A stretch of 64,000 nt of DNA, from positions 3,410,001 through 3,474,000 of the forward strand of contig NZ_CP124616.1 in the NCBI RefSeq assembly GCF_029958925.1, read 5' to 3'. Position numbers and translations under genes: made by a program. Within the stretch, counting starts at the first letter, position 1, and each line of letters begins with the position of its first letter. This document shows, in pieces, positions 59,197 through 64,000 of this stretch. A model generated the notes under the pieces. The model did not search any database and was not told where the DNA came from. It was given only the letters and a program-made list of their open reading frames with translations. The stretch is from Tropicibacter oceani (lineage in GTDB: Bacteria; Pseudomonadota; Alphaproteobacteria; Rhodobacterales; Rhodobacteraceae).

Positions 59197-60330
59197 ATGA
59201 AACTCAAGACAGTTGCGCTGGGAACGGCGCTGGCGGCGCTTGCCTCGATGGCCACGGCCGAGGTCAAGGTCGGCATGATCACCACGCTTTCGGGCGGCGG
59301 CGCGGGCCTTGGCATCGACGTGCGCGACGGCTTCATGCTGGCGATCGAACAATCGGGCCGCGACGATATCGAAGTGGTGATCGAGGACGACCAGCGCAAA
59401 CCGGACGTCGCGGTGCAACTGGCCGACAAGATGGTGCAATCGGAAAAGGTCGACGTGCTGACCGGCATCATCTGGTCGAACCTTGCCATGGCGGTGGTGC
59501 CCTCGGTGACCGCGCAGGGCAAATTCTACCTGTCGCCCAACGCGGGGCCGTCGCAACTGGCCGGGGCCGGGTGCCATCCGAACTATTTCAACATCGCCTG
59601 GCAGAACGATGCCTTTCACGAGGCGGCCGGCGCCTATGCGGCGCAGGACGGCGCCAAAAGCGTCTTTGTGATGGCGCCGAACTATCCGGCGGGCAAGGAT
59701 GCGATCACCGGCTTCAAGCGCGGCTTCGCAGGCGAGGTCACGGCCGAGGTCTATACCCAGCTGGGCCAGACCGACTATGCCGCCGAGATCGCGCAGATCA
59801 AGGCATCTGACGCTGACCTGCTTTACTACTTCCTGCCCGGCGGCATGGGGATTTCCTTCATGAAGCAATACGCAGGCTCGGGCGCCGAAACGCCGGTCAT
59901 GGGGCCTGCGTTCAGCTTTGACCAGGGCATTCTGGGGGCCATCGGCGATGCCGCCTTGGGCGTCAAGAACACCGCGCATTGGTCCAAGGATCTGGACGTT
60001 CCCGGCAACGCCGAATTCGTCGCCGCATTCACCGAGAAATACGGCCGCCTGCCCTCGCTTTATGCGGCGCAGGGCTTTGACACCGGGCTGCTTTTGGTGT
60101 CGGCCTCGGCCAAGGCGGATGTGGACGATGCGGATGCCTTCCGCGCGGCCCTGATGGAGGGGGATATCCAGTCGGTGCGCGGGTCGTTCAAGTTTGCGCC
60201 CAACCACCACCCGATCCAGACCATCTATATGCGGGAGGTCGTCAAGGAAGGCGACGTGGTGACGAACAAGATCATCGGCACCGCCGCCGAGGATTATGCC
60301 GATCCCTACGGCGCCGAGTGCAAGATGTAA
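59197..60330 (+). CDS. ABC transporter substrate-binding protein, branched-chain amino acid (HAAT) type
   Basis: A 377-aa periplasmic protein of the LivK-like Peripla_BP_6 family. It has a signal peptide (M-K-L-K-T-V, cleavage near T-A-E, residue 22) and an N-lobe beginning E-V-K-V-G-M-I-T-T-L-S-G. Family members bind branched-chain amino acids, amides, urea or aromatic acids; the ligand here cannot be told. GGAGG lies before the ATG. A strong hairpin follows, typical of excess expression of the binding protein over the permeases. Confidence 0.9.
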   Translation: MKLKTVALGTALAALASMATAEVKVGMITTLSGGGAGLGIDVRDGFMLAIEQSGRDDIEVVIEDDQRKPDVAVQLADKMVQSEKVDVLTGIIWSNLAMAVVPSVTAQGKFYLSPNAGPSQLAGAGCHPNYFNIAWQNDAFHEAAGAYAAQDGAKSVFVMAPNYPAGKDAITGFKRGFAGEVTAEVYTQLGQTDYAAEIAQIKASDADLLYYFLPGGMGISFMKQYAGSGAETPVMGPAFSFDQGILGAIGDAALGVKNTAHWSKDLDVPGNAEFVAAFTEKYGRLPSLYAAQGFDTGLLLVSASAKADVDDADAFRAALMEGDIQSVRGSFKFAPNHHPIQTIYMREVVKEGDVVTNKIIGTAAEDYADPYGAECKM

Positions 60331-60337
60331 CACCGGT

Positions 60338-60358
60338 GGCCGGGGCATCGCCCCGGCC
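60338..60358 (+). other. Hairpin after the binding-protein gene
   Basis: GGCCGGGGC-ATC-GCCCCGGCC, a 9-bp perfect stem with a 3-nt loop 8 nt past the stop. A second similar hairpin (CGGGGC-CAT-GCCCCG, 60425-60439) lies before the permease gene. No T-runs; they probably set mRNA stability and partial termination. Confidence 0.5.
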
Positions 60359-60460
60359 GACGCGGGCCGATGCGCCCTTTGCCTCTGCTGACCACCGCTC
60401 AACGCAACACCACGCTTTGCAGGTCGGGGCCATGCCCCGGTCTCCCGACAGGTCCCCCCC

Positions 60461-61381
60461 ATGTCCCTGATCCTTCTGGCCGAACAAGTCCTGAACGGGC
60501 TGCAATTCGGCATCATGCTGTTCCTGATGGCGGCGGGCCTGACCCTGATCTTTGGCGTCATGGGGCTGATCAACCTTGCCCATGGCTCGCTTTACATGGT
60601 GGGGGCCTTTTGCGCCGCTGCCGTGGCCGGGGCGACGGGCTCCTTTGCGCTTGGGCTGGCGGCGGCGCTGGCGGGCGCCGCGGCGGCGGGCGCGCTGATC
60701 GAGCTGCTGGTGATCCGGCGGCTGTACAACCGCGACCACCTTGACCAGGTGCTGGCCACCTTTGCGCTGATCCTGATCTTTTCCGAAGGCACGCGTTGGC
60801 TGTTCGGATCGTTCCCCCTGTACCTCGAGGTGCCCGGCGCGCTGGCGGGGCCCGTCGCCCTGCCCTTTGGCATCCAGTACCCCGCCTATCGCCTTGCGCT
60901 GATCGCCATTGGCCTGATCGTCGCCGCCGGGCTGTTCTGGCTGATCGCCCGCACGCGCCTTGGCATCCGCATCCGTGCCGGTGAAAATGACCGCGAAATG
61001 GTTGCCGCCCTCGGCGTCGATATCGACCGGCTTTATACCGTGGTCTTTGCCCTTGGCGCGGCGCTGGCGGGCCTTGCCGGTGCGCTGGTTGGCGCGATCC
61101 AGTCGGTGCAGGTCGGCATGGGCGAACCGGTGCTGATCCTGGCCTTTGTCGTCATCGTGATCGGCGGCATCGGCAGCATCAAGGGCGCGCTGGTCGGCGC
61201 GCTTTTGGTAGGGCTGACCGACACGCTTGGCAGCGTCTTCCTGCCTGCCCTGTTCAAGCTGTTCATGCAGCCCGCCGCCGCGACGCAAACGGGGGCTTCG
61301 TTGGCCTCGATGTCGATCTACATCCTGATGGCGATGGTGCTGATCTGGAAGCCCACCGGCCTGTACGGGGCCCGCACATGA
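60461..61381 (+). CDS. ABC transporter permease, LivH type
   Basis: A 306-aa membrane permease of the branched-chain amino acid family (BPD_transp_2). The start M-S-L-I-L-L-A-E-Q-V-L-N-G-L is typical, and the EAA-like segment L-A-G-A-L-V-G-A-I near 205-213 is present. Eight or so hydrophobic helices are seen. It overlaps livM by 4 nt. Confidence 0.92.
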   Translation: MSLILLAEQVLNGLQFGIMLFLMAAGLTLIFGVMGLINLAHGSLYMVGAFCAAAVAGATGSFALGLAAALAGAAAAGALIELLVIRRLYNRDHLDQVLATFALILIFSEGTRWLFGSFPLYLEVPGALAGPVALPFGIQYPAYRLALIAIGLIVAAGLFWLIARTRLGIRIRAGENDREMVAALGVDIDRLYTVVFALGAALAGLAGALVGAIQSVQVGMGEPVLILAFVVIVIGGIGSIKGALVGALLVGLTDTLGSVFLPALFKLFMQPAAATQTGASLASMSIYILMAMVLIWKPTGLYGART

Positions 61382-62361
61382 ACCGCGAAGCCCTGATCAA
61401 CGCCGCCCTCCTGCTGGGGCTGATCGCCGTGCCGGCATGGGCCGTCATCGCGGATGAACCGTTCACCATCACCCTGGCCACCCGCGCCGTGATCCTGGCG
61501 CTGGCTGCGGTGGGGCTGAACATCGCGTTGGGGATCGGCGGACTAGTCAGCCTGGGTCACGCGGTGTTTTTCGGGATTGGCGGCTATTCCATGGGTATCC
61601 TGGCCTATCATGCGCAGAACTACACCCCGCTGACGGACTGGCCCTTTACGATCCAGGGCACCAGGTCGATGCCCGTGATCTGGCTGGTGGCGACGCTGAC
61701 CTCGGCCTTTGCTGCGCTGGTCATCGGGCTGCTGTCATTGCGCACCTCGGGCGTCTATTTCATCATGATCACGCTGGCCTTTGGCCAGATGTTCTATTTC
61801 TTCTCGATCAGTTGGTCGGCCTATGGCGGCGAGGACGGCATGTCGATTTATGTCCGCAACGGGTTTCCGGGGCTGAACACGCTGGTGCCGATCCAGTTCT
61901 ACGGTCTCTGCCTTGGGCTGCTTTGCCTTGTGCTGGCGCTGAACGCCCTGCTGATCCGGTCGCCCTTTGGCCTGGCGCTGAACGCCGCGCGGCAGGTGCC
62001 GGAACGGGTGCGCGCCGTTGGGCTTGACCCGTTTCGCCTGCGCCTTGTCGCCTTTACCCTGTCGGGGGCGATCACCGGGCTGGCCGGGGCGCTGTTCGCC
62101 GATCTCAACCGCTTTGTCAGCCCGACCATGTTCAGCTGGCAGCTGTCGGGCGAAATCATCGTGTTCATCATCATCGGCGGCACCGCGCGGTTGTTTGGCC
62201 CCGTAGCGGGCGCCGCGCTGTTCGTCGCGCTGGAACACTGGCTGGGCGGCCTGTCGGATTACTGGCACGTCTTCCTTGGCCTTCTGCTGCTGCTGATCGT
62301 TTTGTTCGCCAAGGGCGGGTTGATCGGCCTTCTGGCGGGGCGGAGCAAAGCGCATGACTGA
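61378..62361 (+). CDS. ABC transporter permease, LivM type
   Basis: A 327-aa permease, partner of the LivH-type protein. It has the G-L-V-S-L-G-H-A-V-F-F-G-I-G motif near 54-67 and A-I-R-x-x-E-like N-A-A-R-Q-V-P-E-R-V near 201-210. It overlaps the upstream permease by 4 nt and the ATPase gene downstream by 8 nt. Confidence 0.92.
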   Translation: MNREALINAALLLGLIAVPAWAVIADEPFTITLATRAVILALAAVGLNIALGIGGLVSLGHAVFFGIGGYSMGILAYHAQNYTPLTDWPFTIQGTRSMPVIWLVATLTSAFAALVIGLLSLRTSGVYFIMITLAFGQMFYFFSISWSAYGGEDGMSIYVRNGFPGLNTLVPIQFYGLCLGLLCLVLALNALLIRSPFGLALNAARQVPERVRAVGLDPFRLRLVAFTLSGAITGLAGALFADLNRFVSPTMFSWQLSGEIIVFIIIGGTARLFGPVAGAALFVALEHWLGGLSDYWHVFLGLLLLLIVLFAKGGLIGLLAGRSKAHD

Positions 62362-63103
62362 CGCCATCCTTGAAACCCGTAGCCTTTTCAAAAGCTTTGG
62401 AGCCCTGAAGGCGACCGACGATGTTTCGATCACCCTGCGCCCGGGCGAGATCCACGCCATCATCGGCCCCAACGGCGCGGGCAAAAGCACCCTGATCGGC
62501 CAGATCAGCGGCGCCCTGACGCCGGACAACGGGCAGGTACTGCTGAACGGCCAGGACGTGACCCATGCCGCGCCGCCGCAGCGCGCCCGCGCCGGTCTTG
62601 GCCGCACCTTCCAGATCAGCCAGCTGGCGATGGAGGATACGGTGCTGCAAAACGCCCTGCTGGGTGCGCTGGGGGCCAGCGGCCGGCCCTGGCGATTCCT
62701 GCGCCCGGCATTGGGCGACCCCGCGCTGCGCGCTGCTGCCACATCCGCGCTTGAGAGGGTCGGCCTGCAGGACCACCTGGCCACCCGCACCGCCGAGCTT
62801 TCGCACGGCCAGCGCCGCCTGCTCGAAGTGGCGGTGGCGCTGACCCTGCGCCCGCGCGCCTTTGTCATGGACGAACCCATGGCCGGGCTGGGCACCGAAG
62901 GATCGGCCCGGTTGACGCGGCTTCTGGACGGGCTGCGCCGGCAGGCTCCGATCCTGCTGGTCGAACACGACATGGACGCGGTCTTTGCCCTGGCTGACCG
63001 GATCAGCGTGCTGGTCTATGGCCGCATCATCGCCACCGGCACGGTCGCGGAAATCCGCGCCAATCCGGCGGTGCGGGACGCCTACCTGGGGGATCAGGCA
63101 TGA
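62354..63103 (+). CDS. ABC transporter ATPase, LivG type
   Basis: A 249-aa nucleotide-binding subunit. Walker A is G-P-N-G-A-G-K-S-T near 38-46, the signature L-S-H-G-Q-R-R lies near 151-157 and Walker B A-F-V-M-D-E-P near 171-177. The signature has H in place of the common S/G (LSGGQ). The end D-A-Y-L-G is typical of LivG. Together with LivF it powers the two permeases. Confidence 0.92.
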   Translation: MTDAILETRSLFKSFGALKATDDVSITLRPGEIHAIIGPNGAGKSTLIGQISGALTPDNGQVLLNGQDVTHAAPPQRARAGLGRTFQISQLAMEDTVLQNALLGALGASGRPWRFLRPALGDPALRAAATSALERVGLQDHLATRTAELSHGQRRLLEVAVALTLRPRAFVMDEPMAGLGTEGSARLTRLLDGLRRQAPILLVEHDMDAVFALADRISVLVYGRIIATGTVAEIRANPAVRDAYLGDQA

Positions 63104-63786
63104 CCCTGTTATCCTTGCAAAACCTGGCCGCACGCTATGGCGCCAGCCAGGCCCTGTTCGGCGTCGACCTGACCCTGGCCGAAGGCGAAGCCCTGGCGCT
63201 GATGGGCCGCAACGGCATGGGCAAATCGACCACGGTGAAATGCATCTGCCGGATGATGGCATCGACCGGGGGGCTGCAGTTCGCCGGGCAGGATCTGCAC
63301 GCGCTGCCCGCGCACCGCGCCGCGCGGCTGGGCATCGGACTGGTCCCCGAAGGGCGGCGCTGCTTTGCCGATCTGACGGTCGCAGAAAACCTTGTGGCCA
63401 CCGCCCGCCCCGGCCCATGGACCGTGCAAACCGTCGGCGCGCTGTTCCCGCGCCTGACCGAACGCGCCGATCAGGTGGCGCGCAGCCTGTCGGGGGGCGA
63501 ACAGCAGATGCTGGCGATTGGCCGCGCCCTGATGACCAACCCGCGCCTGCTGATCCTGGACGAAGCGACCGAGGGGCTGGCCCCCATCGTCCGGCAGGAA
63601 ATCTGGCAGGCCGTCGGCAGGCTGAAACAGGACAGCGGAATGGCGCTGCTGATCATCGACAAATCGCTCAGGGAACTGGGGCAGGTCTGCGACCGGGCGG
63701 TGATCCTTGAACGCGGGCGCTCGGTCTGGAGCGGGCGCATGGACCAGATCACGGCGGATGTGGCGCAGGACCTTCTGGGCGTCTGA
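63100..63786 (+). CDS. ABC transporter ATPase, LivF type
   Basis: A 228-aa nucleotide-binding subunit. Walker A is G-R-N-G-M-G-K-S-T near 37-45, the signature is L-S-G-G-E-Q-Q near 130-136 and Walker B L-L-I-L-D-E-A near 150-156. It overlaps livG by 4 nt and is the last gene of the transporter operon. Confidence 0.92.
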   Translation: MTLLSLQNLAARYGASQALFGVDLTLAEGEALALMGRNGMGKSTTVKCICRMMASTGGLQFAGQDLHALPAHRAARLGIGLVPEGRRCFADLTVAENLVATARPGPWTVQTVGALFPRLTERADQVARSLSGGEQQMLAIGRALMTNPRLLILDEATEGLAPIVRQEIWQAVGRLKQDSGMALLIIDKSLRELGQVCDRAVILERGRSVWSGRMDQITADVAQDLLGV

Positions 63787-63877
63787 CGACCCGCGCGGGC
63801 CACGGGCGCGACGGCCAGCGGGACGGTGGGCGGGGCGAATTTCGGCGCAGCCGAAAGAGCGCCGGACAGCGGGCCCG

Positions 63878-64000
63878 CTACAACCTGCGCATCACCTCGG
63901 CCATGACCCGTTCGACCGCGCGCGTCGGGGCCTGCGACCGGTTGCGGATCACGAAATAGGGCGCGACCGTCATGCTGTCTTCGGGCTTCAGACAGGCACA
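63878..64000 (-). CDS. C-terminal 40 residues of a minus-strand gene, possibly a LysR-type regulator
   Basis: An open frame from the window edge ends in TAG at 63878. The visible part reads with a V-A-P-Y-F-V-I-R-N-R segment and ends V-E-R-V-M-A-E-V-M-R-R-L, an amphipathic helix after a beta strand. This looks like the end of a LysR substrate-binding domain, but 40 residues are too few for certainty. It is convergent with livF. Confidence 0.4.
   Translation of the reverse strand, partial: CACLKPEDSMTVAPYFVIRNRSQAPTRAVERVMAEVMRRL

Overview
The window reads as a chromosomal stretch of a GC-rich alphaproteobacterium of the order Rhodobacterales (Roseobacter/Paracoccus-like). The evidence is the gene content and order: ctaC-ctaB-small ORF-ctaG-ctaE-surf1-thrC-M16 protease, a tad/Flp pilus locus with an OmpA lipoprotein where cpaD would be expected, ectABC with a dedicated aspartokinase, a urease operon and a homoprotocatechuate operon. 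It is mostly ordinary, densely packed chromosome. I see no phage, insertion sequence, CRISPR array or rRNA operon. One tRNA gene (anticodon CAT) is present.

Layout. 1-7.3 kb (mostly minus strand): 3-oxoacid CoA-transferase, an L,D-transpeptidase, topA, dprA (with a CtrA-like box upstream) and tldD. 7.4-15 kb (plus): cytochrome c oxidase subunits II and III with haem O synthase, Cox11, SURF1 and a 55-aa assembly protein, running into thrC, an M16 peptidase and an acetyltransferase. 15.1-18.4 kb: a secreted metallo-beta-lactamase-fold protein, a D-2-hydroxyglutarate-type FAD dehydrogenase and a lytic transglycosylase. 18.5-31.4 kb: a complete tad locus with three flp pilins, cpaB, cpaC, an OmpA lipoprotein, cpaE, cpaF, tadB, tadC, two TPR lipoproteins, the prepilin peptidase and an AAA ATPase. 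31.6 kb: the tRNA gene.

31.7-38.3 kb: hpaR facing hpaF-hpaE-hpaD, an aromatic amino acid decarboxylase, and hpaG-hpaH. This is meta-cleavage of homoprotocatechuate, with a decarboxylase that could feed tyrosine or DOPA carbon into it. 38.3-42.7 kb: a RidA protein, then a signalling cluster of a NarL-type response regulator, a periplasmic molybdopterin-fold protein without a cysteine ligand, and a hybrid histidine kinase with an Hpt domain. 42.8-48.8 kb: malonyl-CoA synthetase, a MarR regulator and the ectoine operon ectA-ectB-ectC-ask. 48.8-50.1 kb is the least ordinary stretch: a promoter-like site, a 38-aa ORF carrying a 12-bp inverted repeat, a four-helix membrane protein of unknown function, and a structured non-coding segment.

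50.1-57.3 kb: a TPR methyltransferase, then a minus-strand urease operon ureD-A-(56-aa His-rich protein)-B-(two unknown proteins)-C-(DUF1127)-E-F-G. 57.4-63.8 kb: TrmO, an SMP-30 lactonase, then a stand-alone Lrp ligand-binding domain upstream of a branched-chain-amino-acid-type ABC transporter. The right edge holds the C-terminus of a minus-strand gene.

The strongest lead for something undescribed is a 16-base dyad-like motif shared (15/16) by the region upstream of the response-regulator gene and the region upstream of the flp pilins, which may link the signalling cluster to the pilus. The second is the small two-gene unit at 49.0-49.8 kb. The third is the set of unannotated small proteins inside the urease operon. 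Four genes under 60 codons' usual cutoff or otherwise easily missed (9397, 49043, 56085 and the partial gene at 1-33) were found by reading the sequence.
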